A stretch of 64,000 nucleotides of DNA from Telmatactis stephensoni (GCA_029948255.1 JALIZF010001803.1:231501-295500); one strand, 5' to 3'; counted from the stretch's first letter, positions 33,996 through 46,722 are shown. Notes: generated by a model from the sequence alone, not told the origin. Translations and numbers: made by a program.

Positions 33996-34050
33996 ATGGC
34001 AGACGATTGTGTAGAAAACGATTTGGAAGACGAAAACAATTTCAAAGGAA
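33996..34050 (+). other. Possible short first exon or uORF
   Basis: ATGGCAGACGATTGTGTAG begins a Glu/Asp-rich frame (MADDCVENDLEDENNFKG). It reaches a weak donor (AAAGGAA|GTAAAC) at 34051 and otherwise stops at 34061 after 21 residues. It lies about 110 bases before the DHX16-like start codon. It may be an upstream ORF or an unrelated exon; nothing else supports it. Confidence 0.25.
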
Positions 34051-34158
34051 GTAAACTTTAGTTTTGCTTGGATGGTAGTTTCTAAAAACAAAGCAGAAGC
34101 ACTAGCAAATCATTTTGTATGCTGAGGGAAAAACAGAGATTTGATTATCACAAAGACA

Positions 34159-34737
34159 ATGGCCAATTTATCGAGTTGGGTCACAGAAAGACTGCACGAT
34201 GTTTTAGGGTTTTCAGACAAGCACACAGCTGAGTACCTCATAAGTTTGGCCAAGAACTCGACTAACTCTAGTTCTATGCTACAAAAGATATCAGAAAGTC
34301 TTGGTGGAGATGACAAAATGCTTGGATTTGCTCGTGAATTGTGGGATAAAGTTCCTCATAAAGAACAATCTACACTTCATCCTTACAGAGCTAAAGAGAA
34401 GGCTCTTAAGTTTATTGACCAACAACAAAAGTACAGCCAGTATAAGCTCTTGTCTGATGACGATGACGAAGAAGAGATGGCTTCTTCTAGGCAAAAGGGT
34501 TCAAAATCTGAACGCAAAAGAAAACATTTAAGAAAGAAGGAAGAATCGAGTTCAAGTGATGAAGAAGTGACTGTAGACTCAAGGAGTGCACCAAGACAGG
34601 ATGACTCAGAGGATGAGTGGGAAAAAGAAGAAAATGAAAGATTGAAAGATTTGGAAGAGAGGGATGCTTTTGCAGAAAGGATGAAGGAAAAGGATAAAGC
34701 AAAGCAAAGAAACATTGTAGAACGATCTGACAAAAAG
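34159..34737 (+). CDS. DHX16-like exon 1, 193 codons, intact
   Basis: An ATG in context ACAATGG starts a frame with an N-terminal helical region (WVTERLHDVLGFSDKHTAEYL), then acidic Ser-rich linkers and a Lys/Arg-rich block (KSERKRKHLRKKEE). It ends DKAKQRNIVERSDKK in phase 0 at the donor AAG|GTAACA. A frame that runs into the intron adds residues encoded by the TTAA-flanked element and should not be counted. Confidence 0.8.
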
Positions 34738-34747
34738 GTAACATTAA

Positions 34748-36627
34748 GGTGGCTCGACCCAATTTTGAAGTAGAGCTACCAATAGTCTTTGAGTGAAAAC
34801 TATTTGTTCATGAGCAGTCTAATAGTAAATTACATATTACATTCTTATCAGACAAAGATCAAAGTTTATGATGACGTATGTTATATGGAGATCGGCGCTA
34901 TTATGGCGACGCCTTAAAAGAATTCCTCTTTTTACACATTCTCGAGTTTAATGAGTTCTAGGCTTATTCTTGAAAAATGCTCTTGTGATCTTGTAGTTAA
35001 CATCATTGCCTTTAGCTCTAGCGATTTAAATCAAATTCTGAGAGAGCGTTTTCGAAATATCATCGATGAGAGATTTTAACTGCAAAAATCGAGCGTAAAC
35101 AAAACAACTTTTTAAATCTCCTACAATTAAAAAGAAAGTAGCACATCTAAGTTAATTTTTCATCTCAAATTGTTGTAAAGATATCAAATTTGGCTACTGA
35201 AAGAGACGAGAGAAATCACATTAATTGATATTGAGAAAAGTGAGCCGAACTCATGTATATGGACATGCTGAATTTGCTTCTGTTGCCCAAATTTCGCTCT
35301 ATTGTTACATAAACTGCAATACTTAAAGATCCCTTCGATAAATATTGTTTAAAAACTAGTATGGTTTAGTTTAGGTAATAGTTGATATGATATAGCGTTT
35401 TCAAATTCATTGAATCATTTTACGGCTGTAAAATATTAGCCTCAAATCAGTATATTTTTCAGCCGGATACAGTGGTCGACAGCTCATTAATGCATGATGT
35501 AGCTCTTTTGTTTCAGTTTGTCGTGTTTTCATGCATTCCAACACTTGATGCAAATTACGGAACGCTTCATTACTTTCCGAGCACTCTTCCGAAATATGGT
35601 AATTGCTAAAACTAAATATACACAAGAATGCCAAAAAGGAAAGAAACTTTTTGTCACACAACTGCAGATGGAAACTCGTCAAAAGCAGAATCATGGGGAG
35701 ACAAAGTAAAAATAGAATGATGTGCTGACATGCTGCAGAGAAATGTACAGTTAAAAAGTTTCTTTCTAGCGATTACCATATCTCGGAAGAGTGATCGGAA
35801 GGTATTGAAACGTTCCGCAATTTGCATCAGGTGCTAGAATGCACGACAACATGACAAACTAAAACAAAGGAGCTACATCATGCATTAATGAGCTGTCGAC
35901 CACTGTATCCGGCTGAAAAATATACTGATTTGAGGCTAATATTTTACAGCCGTAAAATGATTCAATGAATTTGAAAACGCTATATCATATCAACTATTAC
36001 CTAAACTAAACCATACTAATTTTTAAACAATATTTATCGAAGGGATCTTTAAGTATTGCAGTTTATGTAACAATTGAGCGAAATTTGGACAACAGAAGCA
36101 AATTCAGCATGCCCATATACATGAGTTCGGCTCACTTTTCTCAATATCAATTAATGTGATTTCTCTCGTCTCTTTCAGCAGCCAAATTTGATATCTTTAC
36201 AACAATTTGAGATGAAAAATTAACTTAGATGTGCTACTTTCTTTTTAATTGTAGGAGATTTAAAAAGTTGTTTTGTTTACGCTCGATTTTTGCAGTTAAA
36301 ATCTCTCATCGATGATATTTCGAAAACGCTCTCTCAGAATTTGATTTAATTCGCTAGAGCTAAAGGCAATGATGTTAACTACAAGATCACAAGAGCATTT
36401 TTCAAGAATAAGCCTAGAACTCATTAAACTCGAGAATGTGTAAAAAGGGGAATTCTTTTAAGGCGTCGCCATAATAGCGCCGATCTCCATATAACATACG
36501 TCATCATAAACTTTGATCTTTGTCTGGTAAGGGTGTAATATGTAATTTACTATCAGACTGCTCATGAACACACAGTTTTCACTCAAAGACTATTGGTAGC
36601 TCTACTTGAAAATTGGGTCGAGCCACC
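34748..36627. mobile_element. 1.88-kb fold-back element with TTAA target duplication
   Basis: Arms of about 860 bp (34748-35608 and 35767-36627) are inverted copies with few mismatches, separated by about 158 bp. Termini are GGTGGCTCGACCCAATTTT and its inverse. Both ends are flanked by TTAA (34744-34747 and 36628-36631), the target site used by piggyBac and Kolobok transposases. There is no transposase, so it is non-autonomous. It inserted 6 bases downstream of the first splice donor of the DHX16-like copy. Open frames inside the arms mirror each other and show no domain. Confidence 0.9.
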
Positions 36628-39399
36628 TTAAATAAGGTTTATGCTTGCTGTACATACAAGCGTTGTAGAGTAGTTTAGGTGTGAGTAGGAAACTGTATGT
36701 TGTCGTGATCACGGTGCTATAATGGCCAACATAAAAATATTTATATAGTATCCATAATATCCATAATTTAACATGGTACACTTGCATGCACTTTTTAAAA
36801 TTTTGTTCAGTGAAAATATTACCAAAAGAACTAGAAAAACTTGCCCAGATTTTGAGAACTTGCATTAGTGAAAATACCAAATAATCAGTATATCTACTGT
36901 TGGTTGACATGGAGTCAAAATTTTCTGTATAGTCTGTCTGTTGTTGTAACATCTGTTTGTAATGGGGGTTCTGATGTTCCAGCTGGATCCAGGCTATGGA
37001 TCACATGTAAAATGAGTTTGTTTGATGTAAATGTCCCTTACCATGTCACAAGCAGTTTTACTTAGGGTTCATATGCCTCCTGGAAAACCTTGAAAATCTT
37101 GGATTTTTATTTTGTTCCTTGAAAGTTATTAATTATTGTTAATATGAATTATACATTGAAATACAGTACTTACATTGTAATTATTATAGGCTTTTGAGGA
37201 AGCAAAGAAGAGGCTGCAACTTGATGAAGAAGACAGAAAAAAGATGGTATGACAAAGCTATGTACAATATCAATATTGAAAATTTAAACAAAGTACATTG
37301 AGATCCATATTTAATCATTCTATTATTGCAATGAACTTATACATGTAGATCCCTGATTTGAGAAATCAGTCTCGACGTGAATACATCAAGAAAAGACGTG
37401 TCGATAAACTTGAAATGTTACAAGAAGACATTCAGGATGACGAATACCTCTTTGAAGACGGCTTGCTTTCCAAACGAGAAAAACAAGAAAGAGAATACAA
37501 AAAGAAAGTTTTATCATATGCAATAGAACACCAGAAGGCAGGGGATTTAGAAAAAGTTCAGCGTTATTACATGCCCAAAGAGAAACAGGAACCCTCACAG
37601 TATGATGAGCTTATTGATGAGGAAAAGGGACCCAACTATGAACAGAAGAAGTGGGAAGAGGACAAACTTGGTTATGCACAGATGAGATTTGGTGCTAAGG
37701 ATGCTAAAGACAGAAATAAGGTTGGTTTCCTCTCATACACTTGTTTATTCAGCCAGCTCTTGCATTGCAGACACCCTGCTGTTACAGGCATTTCACTGTT
37801 AGAGACAGTTCAGCTAAATCCCTGTCCAGCTGAAATACAAATGTATGAATGTATGAAAACAACTTCCACTATTACAGACTCTTGGTATTACAAACACCAA
37901 GTGATGGACCTGTCTGCTATAATAAACTGTATACCTATAACTTGTATTGAGTGCAAAGTCCAAAACATTCATGAGAAGTTATTGTGCAGACTGTTCTGAA
38001 TGATATCCCTTCCGTGACAGAAATCAAAGGCAATGTGTTTTCAAGGTTGAAGGTCTTATTGAAAGTAATGGTCTCCTTTGATTGACCAATTTATGTAAAC
38101 ACATTTTGCTTGTGATAAATTGTTAGTAATATTTTAAGATGATAGTGATATTTTCTATATCATGTCTAGTCCACAGAATATGACTTGCTTGTTGAAGAAG
38201 AACAGATTGGCTTTGTTATGGCAGAACAGATTCCAGGAACAAAAATGCCACAGGTAAGGAAAATTTGATTAAACTCATTGCCATAAGATAAGCTTGGGGT
38301 TGAGTGCGGGAACAGAGAGACTGGCATCACCCATCCAGGCCGCTCAAGGAAGTCACCATGGCAACCCTGCTTCAGTCCAGCACCAGTCACACTGAGCAAA
38401 CAGTGGAAGTACATGTACCTAATTGCCCTCCCAAGATCAAGGCAGGACTGGGTGGGGCAAAGAGAAATGATTGTCAATAATCAGTAAACAACAACAACCA
38501 ACAGGACTCAAACAGTTTGATCTGCAACAATCAGCAAGAAGACCAAGATAGACTTGTCATAAGTACATATAGCCCCTGAACATGCCCTGGGAGCCTCCCC
38601 ACATCAACTCATTGAAATGAGAAATACTGCTGGCCAGCAATGTGTGGAGTTTAAATGTGGCTAAATGAAATTTAGGTGAAGTTAAACTTGAGATATTTGC
38701 TTATAGCTTGCGCCTATGGGGCCCACGGTCACTGTATGGGTACCCCATGGGTACGTAGTTGCTACAGGGCGACCCTTGTATTGCCTGCCTTTCTCTGCCT
38801 TGGTCAGTGGTTCATCATGTGAATGTGGGGTAGCCTGTTATCATGCAGGGTCAGTATCTGAGTCCATTACTATCGGTCTGGCAATCCTTGTGCTAGCTCG
38901 AAAGCTAATGTTTTGTTGTTTTGTTGTCATTGTTTGTTTTGTATGTTTGTTTGTTTGTTTATCTGAGATTTTATGTTTTTATCTGATTGTAAATTAATTT
39001 GTTTTGCTTTTACTGTCATCAACTTAAATTATACTGGCCTAGTACTGTCATGATCTAAAGAGTAACATGAATGTTTTTGCTCCTAAAACTCTAGGAACCT
39101 GTCATGTCTGAGGCAGAAACGAGAAGAAGACAATACAAGAGGTAGACTGATATCCATAACAGTACTATGTCCACATAGTGTGACTTTAGATATAAAGACA
39201 ATCTCATATTGTTCTCATTAAAAATGATTTATTTTTTATTTTTTTATTTTTAAAGCAAATGCTTTGTTTAAAGTGGAAGTTATCTTGCTGTTTCACACTG
39301 AAATATTTCACAACTAAAATAATAATGTAAACTGATAAAACATAAAGTGTTAAATATGCCCAACTGGTAAGAACAAACCAGTTAGCTATTTACAAGCAT

Positions 39400-39612
39400 G
39401 GTTGAGAAACTGAATAGTTGATCCTCAATGATCCAAGGTTGATCACTTGTTCCATCCTCAATAATCCAAGGTTGATCACTTGTTCCATCCTCAATAATCC
39501 AAGGTTGACCACTTGTTCCATCCTCAATGATCCAAGGTTGATCACTTGTTCCATCCTCAATGATCCAAGGTTGACCACTTGTTCCATCCTCAATGATCCA
39601 AGGATGATCGGA
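39400..39612. repeat. 33-bp tandem repeat, 6 units
   Basis: Units read GATCCAAGGTTGATCACTTG / TTCCATCCTCAAT with small changes (GACC for GATC, AATAAT for AATGAT). They lie in an intron of the DHX16-like copy. Because 33 is a multiple of 3, both strands stay open in several frames (TCSILNDPRLI; WIIEDGTSDQP); these are not genes. Confidence 0.95.
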
Positions 39613-39978
39613 CTGGTTGATCACTTGGATAACTTTATTTTGGCACCCATTAATAGCCCTCTTTTTTCTATATTGGATAAACGATAACAAACAATGGGTT
39701 ATGTCAAGGCTTAATGGAAATAAAATGCAACATAAATTATTATGATTGTCTATTGTTAGACCAGAGCCTGTTTTTGTGCATGATCACTCATGAAAAGTGG
39801 TCTATTTAAATTATTATTGTTGTTGTTGTTAGGTGCGTCAAAGTCTTCCTGTGTATGCATACAGAGATGCACTTCTTCAAGCTGTTGCTGACCTTCAAGT
39901 AAGCTGTAAAGACTAGTAGTGAAGCTTTAAATTTGTTGTTGATTATACAGTAGTAGATCAATTTTTATTAGTTTTTGA

Positions 39979-40155
<177 letters not shown>

Positions 40156-40158
40156 TAG

Positions 40159-42349
40159 GTAAGTTAGTTTAGACCTTGTAGGAATTATTTATTCTTTGTT
40201 GTTGTTTAAAGTGCCTATAAAGTCTAGCCAGAAATGATTTCTCTAAAAAGAACTTGGCCTCTTAAACAAAAATATTATAAAAAGTGGGTCCTTCAATTTC
40301 TTTAGGCAGGAAAAAGCCTTGCAAAGTTGGAGAAAGGGTACATTTTGAGCATGAAAAAAGAGAGACCCAGTATCGATGACATATTCTAAGGAAAAAAGTT
40401 AAATTTCAACGCTACAAGCTCTTAATATTCTTGTATATTGTTGTTGCTATGCACTCTATTAATTTAACTTCCGCTAAAAATCCTACTACTTTGATATAGC
40501 TATTTTGTGCTCTTTCTTTGAGTCTAAATGCCGTGACTAGACACTTGTCCCTAAAGTACATCACAATTTGCCTTAAACTACATCACAATATCAAAGTTTA
40601 TTATTAACCAAATGAGTTTATTGTTAACCAAATTCGTCCCAGCCTTCCAAAGAACGTGGATTTTAGTCTGGAGAGACAGTTGTGAATGGATGGGAACACT
40701 GGAAAAAACTTCACATCTTTGATTTTGCTTTAATTATATTTTCCCAAGATATTCAACTTTTAAAAAATGTACATTTTTGCTAGGGTTTATAGGCACTTTA
40801 AGGAGCAAGTGTACAGTGTAGCTCAGTTGGTTAGTGTGCAGCTTTCTGATGTGAGAGGTATATATAGACATGCCAGTAATACAATAAGGTCCCAAAGTCC
40901 CTGGTACCCCTCCCCTAAATCCACCCCTGCATTATATCCATTGAACTACACACCTCCTCTCTAGGAATATAGAGACATGCCAGTAATACAATAAGGTCCC
41001 AAAGTCACCTTACAAGAGGGTGCACACCCCTGGTACCCCTCCCCTAAATCCACCCCTGCATTATATCCATTGAACTACATGTACACACCTCCTCTCTAGG
41101 AATATAGAGACATGCCAGTAATACAATAAGTACATTTTAGTTTGTTTACTGTAATCAAACTTGATGCAATGCTAGTTTTCTATTTTATTTGTTTTGTTGG
41201 TTTTTTTTTCTGTATATGAGCCGTTACTTATTAGTTACTAATTAGTTTTGATGAAATTGAACTTTTCAACGTGCCATCACCCCAGAACTAAAATTAAACT
41301 ACCTCACTATGTTCACAGTAACCATTGTTTCAAGATTGAATGTGTACAAGCACATGTTGGCATATTTGTTAAGGATAGTAAAAACACTGTGTAGAATAAA
41401 GTTCTAAGTATCTCACTCTTTCTTTAACCCTTTTTTTAAAAAAGAGCAGAAAATGTGAACGTGTGCATATTTAAAGATTGCAAAGGTTTGTATATTTATG
41501 GACTGTTGTTTTCAAGATCTCACGACTTTGGTGGTGGATTTCGTAAATTAAAGTTTTCATCGGTGTACAAAAGGAATGCTAACAATCAAATATGGGTTGA
41601 AACATAGTTAATAGAGGAGACCCCTCTATTTACTATGGTTGAAAAGAAAGTACGTCATCTGTGATCAGATAGATAATTCCTGTCAAAAGTAAACTGTCAT
41701 GAGTTCAAAACTCATTACGTCGGTGTTCCACGCAGCTATTGAACGGACGTTGACATATTTGTTAAGGTCGGCAAAAACAAGCTTTTCAAAAGGCATCATG
41801 CCAGCAGTAGTAACCATGTTCTCTAACGAACAGGTGAGCATCACCTATAAATAATTTGCGCCCTTTGAGAACTGTGCACACAGTGGACAACATGGATCAA
41901 CCCATTAAGTACAAGCATGTGTTTGCACCTTTCTATCCAATTTCTACTAAATGTTACCAACATCTTCTTAGATTGTCTTGTGTACAAAAAAGTGGGTGCC
42001 GTGCACATAATGCTGCCTTGCCAGCACAGAGTATGATCGTTTGATCTGTGTTGGCATTCGAGTTTGGGCTTTGCCCCATTTACGATTGTTGGTGAGTATC
42101 TCTATGCTTATAACTGGGATAGTATCATTCAAAAACCAGTGATTTGATTGTCTTTCTCACCATTTTCAGGGTAGTCGCAAAAACTGTGGTCATTATTCCA
42201 CATAGCCCTACCTAAACAGATAAAGATAAAAAAGGTAATTTTTTCTGTGTTGGCGCAAGTCATTAAATGTGATTTCATTAAAATAATTCTATTCCTCATC
42301 AACCTTTGTTGTTTTGTTTCAGATTGAGCGTTAGCGGCATAATTATTCA
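40159..42349. other. No gene found; tandem duplication and A-box relic
   Basis: A unit of 105-135 bp starting ATATAGAGACATGCCAGTAA occurs at about 40862, 40966 and in part at 41101. Just before it, GTAGCTCAGTTGGTTAGTG (40818-40836) is a tRNA-type A-box with no B-box, a likely SINE relic. No continuation of the helicase domain (YMTDG, DEAH or SAT motifs) is seen here. Confidence 0.5.
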
Positions 42350-42650
42350 AAAACCGTGATTGTAAAACAGTATTCGTGTTATTAAAAACTTTGCTTGTTC
42401 TATATCATATTGTATTTCTTTTTTGTAAATCTTTTGTGTTCTTTACAAACCTTGCGTCAGTTGTTGGTCAACTCAAAGTAAACTACGTTGCGTTCACTTA
42501 ATTAAAATCGTGCGCTATCACTTAACTTGTAGTAAACTCGGAATTAATTTAATATATTTATATTTATATTTATACATACACGACTCTCTGGAAGAGCATG
42601 TAGTATGAAGAGAATTTCGTGTTTTAAATAAAGTATTCATTCATTCATTT
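42350..42650 (+). mobile_element. Possible LINE 3' UTR with (CATT)n tail
   Basis: The sequence is AT-rich and ends GTGTTTTAAATAAAGTATTC followed by ATTCATTCATT. An AATAAA signal right before a short tandem tail is typical of CR1/L2-group LINE ends. No coding portion is recognised, so the assignment is weak. Confidence 0.35.
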
Positions 42651-42915
42651 TTTTCCCCTGACTTGTAGTAAATTAGAAATGAGGTTTTTTTCCCGGGTCT
42701 CAATCCAATAGGTTTTCATTTTCCCGTGCTCTCTGGTTCAGGCTCCAAAAATTTCTTTATGCAGTTTCGCCTCATTTCCCACCGCCCCTTCCGTTCTTTA
42801 AACCGTTGGCCTTTTTTCTTCTTCCATTCTTTCCTTCCATCTTTCTTTCTTTCCTTCTTTTTTTCCTTTCCTTTTCGGCTCCATCTTTAATTCCTATAAT
42901 AGCTACCTGACGTGT

Positions 42916-42990
42916 ACTCTCCCTCGCAGCTCCTCGCAGCCGTGTTTAGCCTCGTCACGCAACGCTGCTGAACACGGCTGCGAGGGAGAC
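42916..42990. mobile_element. Snapback MITE, CTCCCTCGCAGC arms, sister of 7943 element
   Basis: CTCCCTCGCAGC...CAGCCGTGTT is inverted at AACACGGCTGCGAGGGAGAC, with the core CTCGTCACGCAACGC. Flanks TACCTGACGTG (42904-42914) and TACCTGACATG (42991-43001) form a direct repeat of 8 exact bases extending to 11 with one mismatch. Left-arm CTCGCAGC is duplicated. The architecture and 9-11 bp TSD match the 7943 element. Confidence 0.8.
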
Positions 42991-43049
42991 TACCTGACAT
43001 GCAAATTTGAATAAAAAATACTTCGTGTGGGGTTGTGGTGAGGGTCATA

Positions 43050-43775
43050 AGGCAAATGACGTCAAGCTTGTTTGAACCACCAACCAATCATGTTGCTCCA
43101 TTTGTAGGGAGGGGTCAACTTATCAGGCTTAACAGGGCACATTCCAAACAACGCCTTACAGTCGAAGAACAGAGCAAAGTGTTTGGTAGAAGAATTCGTT
43201 CTATAAAGAGTCTCTAAATTGTTGGTGTTTAAACCTTCAAAACAAGGTAAGATAAAGATTGAATCGGTTTTTGATTAGAACCCTACAAGACACGGAAACT
43301 CCTTGGTATTCTTGTGCGTGATCTTTCTACAACTTCCCCTTTCCAACATCACGAAAGCAGTGAAGCCTATTATATTAATAAGTCTCGAGTCGACAGCAGA
43401 GAGGCTAAACTTCAGAGTACAGGGCCCATTTTTTCAATCGGTTTCTGAGAGCCACTGGCTCGGTGGTGTGCTTTTCTCAATCTAGAAAAAAAACAAAAAA
43501 CGAGAAAATGTCTCAGCAATCCAGTTAAACTACATTCCTCGGTACCAGCCCGTACCATTTTCGCTTTGTTGATCAGCTTTGGTTTGTGTATGCCTGTGAT
43601 TTGTCACTGTTAGAATCCTGGATCAAAGGCAGCCACATCTCACATCAAATGCGTGAAGAAATGCCATCTAAGGAATATTAGAAGTAGATTTTTGAAATTT
43701 TTGAGTTCTGCACTCTATTCAATAACGAAAGTTCTTTGATAACGAAAGGCACAGGACAGACTTATTGACGTCATA
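43050..43775 (+). repeat. Tandem duplication near the NLR gene, copy 1
   Basis: CAAATGACGTCAAGCTTGTT through GACGTCATAGA matches 43977-44669 with small indels. Each copy holds an exon-like block ending in a good donor (TTCAAAACAAG|GTAAGATA, exon end 43246). The open frame in it (MTSSLFEPPTNHVAPF...) is shared by both copies but diverges by frame at its end, so it is probably untranslated leader. Its position 5' of the HEPN-NACHT gene suggests duplicated promoter/first exons. Confidence 0.75.
43057..43064. promoter_or_regulatory. CRE/ATF-type site TGACGTCA
   Basis: A perfect 8-bp palindrome, also at 43766-43773, 43982-43989 and 44660-44667. Two copies lie near the start and two near the end of the duplicated units. 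Confidence 0.45.
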
Positions 43776-43976
43776 GAATAAATATTAAGGACGATGGCCA
43801 CTAATTGAGACCTCAGTAACTTTAATTCAATTTCTCAACATTTGTCTTGTAGGCTTTTTAAAAGGTTTTTGATTCATAGGAAAAATTGGGGTCTATGCCA
43901 TGCCAGGGAAGGGGACGGCTGCTTTTCACTCTAACTCGTCTGACACTCACATGATAAATCATGTGACGATCATATA

Positions 43977-44669
43977 ACAAATGACGTCAAGCTTGTTTGA
44001 ACCACCAACCAATCATGTTGCTCCATTTGTAGGGAGGGGTCAACTTATCAGGCTTAACAGGGCACATTCCAAACAACGCCTTACAGTCGAAGAACAGAGC
44101 AAAGTGTTTGGTAGAACTCGTTCTATAAAGAGTAAATTGTTGATGTTTTATCCTTCAAAACAAGGTAAGATAAAGATTGAATCGGTTTTTGATTAGAACC
44201 CTACAAGACACGGAAACTCCTTGGTATTCTTGTGCGTGATCTTTCTACAACTTCCTCTTTCCAACATCACGAAAGCAGAGAAGCCTAATGAGTCTCGAGT
44301 CGAAAACAGTTTATCAAATCTTTAAGAGACTAAACTACAGAATACAGGGCCCATTCTCAATCAGTTTCTGAGAGCCACTTTGGCTTAGTCTTCTTGGCCT
44401 AGGGGAAAAAAAATAACCCGAGAAAATGTCTCAGCAATCCTCTACCAGCCCGTACCATTTCTGCTTTGTTGATCAGCTTTGGTTTGCCTGATTTGCCACT
44501 GTTAGAATCCTGGATCAAAGTCAGCCACATCTCACATCAAATGCGTGAAGAAATGCCATCTAAGGAATATTAGAAGTAGATTTTTGAAATTTTTGACTTG
44601 CTTGTTTAAGGAGTTCTGCACTCTATTCAATAACGAAAGTTCTTTGATAACGAAAGACATGACGTCATA
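43977..44669 (+). repeat. Tandem duplication near the NLR gene, copy 2 (candidate first exon)
   Basis: Same content as 43050-43775. Its exon-like block ends at 44164 with AACAAG|GTAAGATAAAG. Being nearest to the HEPN exon (acceptor at 45978), it is the better candidate for the used 5' leader exon of the NLR gene. No TATA box is obvious: TTCTATAAAGAG lies inside the leader block. Confidence 0.6.
43982..43989. promoter_or_regulatory. CRE/ATF-type site TGACGTCA (copy 2)
   Basis: Same palindrome and same context (AAATGACGTCAAGCTTG or AA-TGACGTCAAGC) as 43057-43064. Confidence 0.45.
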
Positions 44670-45978
44670 GAAGAAACATTTCATTTTCAAATAACCAGCA
44701 TAATGTCTTAAATGAAACAACTATGTGGGAATATGTAGAAATGGAAGCCTGCAATGCCCCTGCTGGGACTTAAACCCACAGTAGTGAAAGACTTAAAAGA
44801 TATTTGCTGCTTACACATTTTGTAGCTTGATGAATGAGGTTCTAAAAATAGCATCAAATGGGGCATATGATGGGTCATGGGGATTCTTCCTCATTTTCTC
44901 TTGAGAAAACGAATTGATTGTTTCATTGTTTGTATCATCCTGTTCTGATCTTTTGAATTATTTCCATGTCTTTTGATTGTGTGTCTGTCTGACTGATTGA
45001 TTGATCGTAATTGACTGACTTACTGATTTTGATTCTTTCATTCCTTCACTTATTCATTCATTCACTTACCCGCTCATGATTTATTTATTTACTTCCTTAT
45101 TATTTATTTCAAATGACTTGTTAATTCCTTTGCTTAGTTCTTGGTTTCTTTTCTCATCTAATCATGATTAAGACTACAATTGAGGAACAAAATCTAATTC
45201 TATTATTGGTCCATTCTCTTTAGGAATTTTTGCTTTGCTGTTTTGAGTAAGGCGAGTGAAACATCATCTAATAGCCAAGTAATCACATGTTGAATGATTG
45301 CTAACATCAAACTATAGGTAAGATATCCTATGGTAAGGTCTGATAGGAAATCTTTTACCCTGATTGATTTGTGAGAGGGACAAATTCTGATATTCCCAGG
45401 GGGGTGGTACTCTCTATTTTGGTAGGATATGGTTGTATAAATAATGTATGAACAGTGCCCTATTCTGATATTCCCAGGGGGTGGTACTCTCTATTTTGGT
45501 AGGATATGGTTGTATAAATAATGTATCAACAGTGCCCTATTCTGATATTCCCAGGGGGGTGGTACTCTCTATTTTGGTAGGATATGGTTGTATTAATAAT
45601 GTATGAACAGTGCCCTATTCTAGGGGTGTCACTCCCCATATATTTTAAGAGGGGCTGGTCAATGTAACTTTTTGGAGTCAAAGTCAGGTATTATTGCATA
45701 TTTAATACTTCATTAGTAAGTAGCAAATACTTTACGTCAACTTGTCATATAACAGGGAGTAAGTCCATTTCTCTGGGGGTGGGTGAGGGGGGGAATAACA
45801 AGCAAGAATAATGTAATGGACTTTAAATTGTATACTCTCTGTTATGAGAGGTTGACGAGAAGTGGGAAGGGAAAGTCAGCTTTTCCATTTTGACTTTCTG
45901 TATCAGTCACTAGGTATATCATTTGGGTTTGCATTTAATGGATTTCTAACTTATTGGAGTTTTTGATTTTTTTTAAAG
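44670..45978. other. Presumed intron 1 of the NLR gene
   Basis: No exon is seen. It holds three copies of a 78-bp tandem unit (45384, 45462, 45539) with TATTCCCAGGGGGGTGGTACTC, and low-complexity ATTCATTCACTT sequence near 45040-45070. Confidence 0.5.
45384..45622. repeat. 78-bp tandem repeat, 3 units
   Basis: Units begin ATTCTGATATTCCCAGGGG at 45384, 45462 and 45539, with a remnant at 45617. The GGTGGTACTC motif recalls the GGGGTACTCCCTTA ends of the element at 46723-47024. Confidence 0.92.
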
Positions 45979-45995
45979 GTATATATAAAGTCGCC

Positions 45996-46674
45996 ATGGG
46001 TAAAGGTTGGTCAAGTGTGTCTAAAGAAAATATCAATTATGCAAGGATTTGTAAATTGCTTATAGATGGAGGGACAATAGTATTGAAAGAAACTTTTGAC
46101 AATATTTACAAGCCCCAGCCATTACATGCTTTTCTTAAAGATCCCACAAATCATGCCATCCTCCAAAAACTAAAGAAGAGTGGAAAACTGACAAACCCAC
46201 AATGGAACATGCTGTATCCTAGTGTCTCAACAACAGTAGATTCCAGTGGTTTTGACATCACTTTATTGTGTGCACTGCTTCGTAATCTTGGTAAACTGCC
46301 ACCTCCAGTTGGAGGTTGGAACAACCCACCAGCACCAACAAGTATAAACACAGCAGATGACTTAGTGAGGATTAGGTTGTGGAGAAATGAACTTGTGGCA
46401 CATTCTCCAAAAGCAGCTCTTTCAGATACAGAGTTAAATAGACTCTGGGACGACATTAAAAACGTTCTAGTTAGGCTTGGAGGCACAAAGTATGGACCAG
46501 ATATTGATAGGCTAAAAGATTTGTCCGATGTTGATCCTGAACTTGATGCAAAATACTACATTCGACGTTTGAAGGAATGGGACAAACATGATGAAAGAAT
46601 CATTAAGGCCCTGGAAGCAGCAGAAGGAAGAATAATGGAGAGATTTGACCACCAAGAAGAAATCATTGTTCAAG
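45996..46674 (+). CDS. NLR gene, HEPN (DZIP3/hRUL138-like) N-terminal exon
   Basis: This exon encodes the N-terminal effector or interaction domain of an intracellular receptor. The start ATG lies in a strong context (GTCGCCATGG) 17 bases after an acceptor (TTTTTTTAAAG at 45978). About 226 codons follow: NYARICKLLIDGGTIVLKETFD, HAFLKDPTNHAILQKL, NPQWNMLYP, FDITLLCALLRNLGKLPPPVGGW, DLVRIRLWRNELVAHSPKAALSD, then WDDIKNVLVRLGG. The R-N-x4-H signature (RNELVAH) is that of HEPN domains, and the whole resembles the DZIP3-type HEPN module fused to NACHT in cnidarians and molluscs. The tail (RRLKEWDKHDERIIKALEAA) looks coiled-coil. The exon ends in phase 1 at GTTCAAG|GTATTT, matching the next exons. 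Confidence 0.8.
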
Positions 46675-46722
46675 GTATTTATAATTCAAAGACAATTATC
46701 TGCCCCACTTTTCTTAAAGCCT

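Noticed and set aside
34383..34762. Minus-strand frames of 91-116 codons opposite the DHX16-like first exon
   Set aside because: Antisense shadows of a purine-rich acidic/basic coding exon.
35407..36952. Open frames inside the 1.88-kb palindrome and just after it
   Set aside because: They mirror between the arms, show no domain, and one merely continues across the element end.
39382..39690. Open frames on both strands over the 33-bp repeat
   Set aside because: The period is a multiple of three, so frames stay open by chance; the array lies in an intron of a disabled gene copy.
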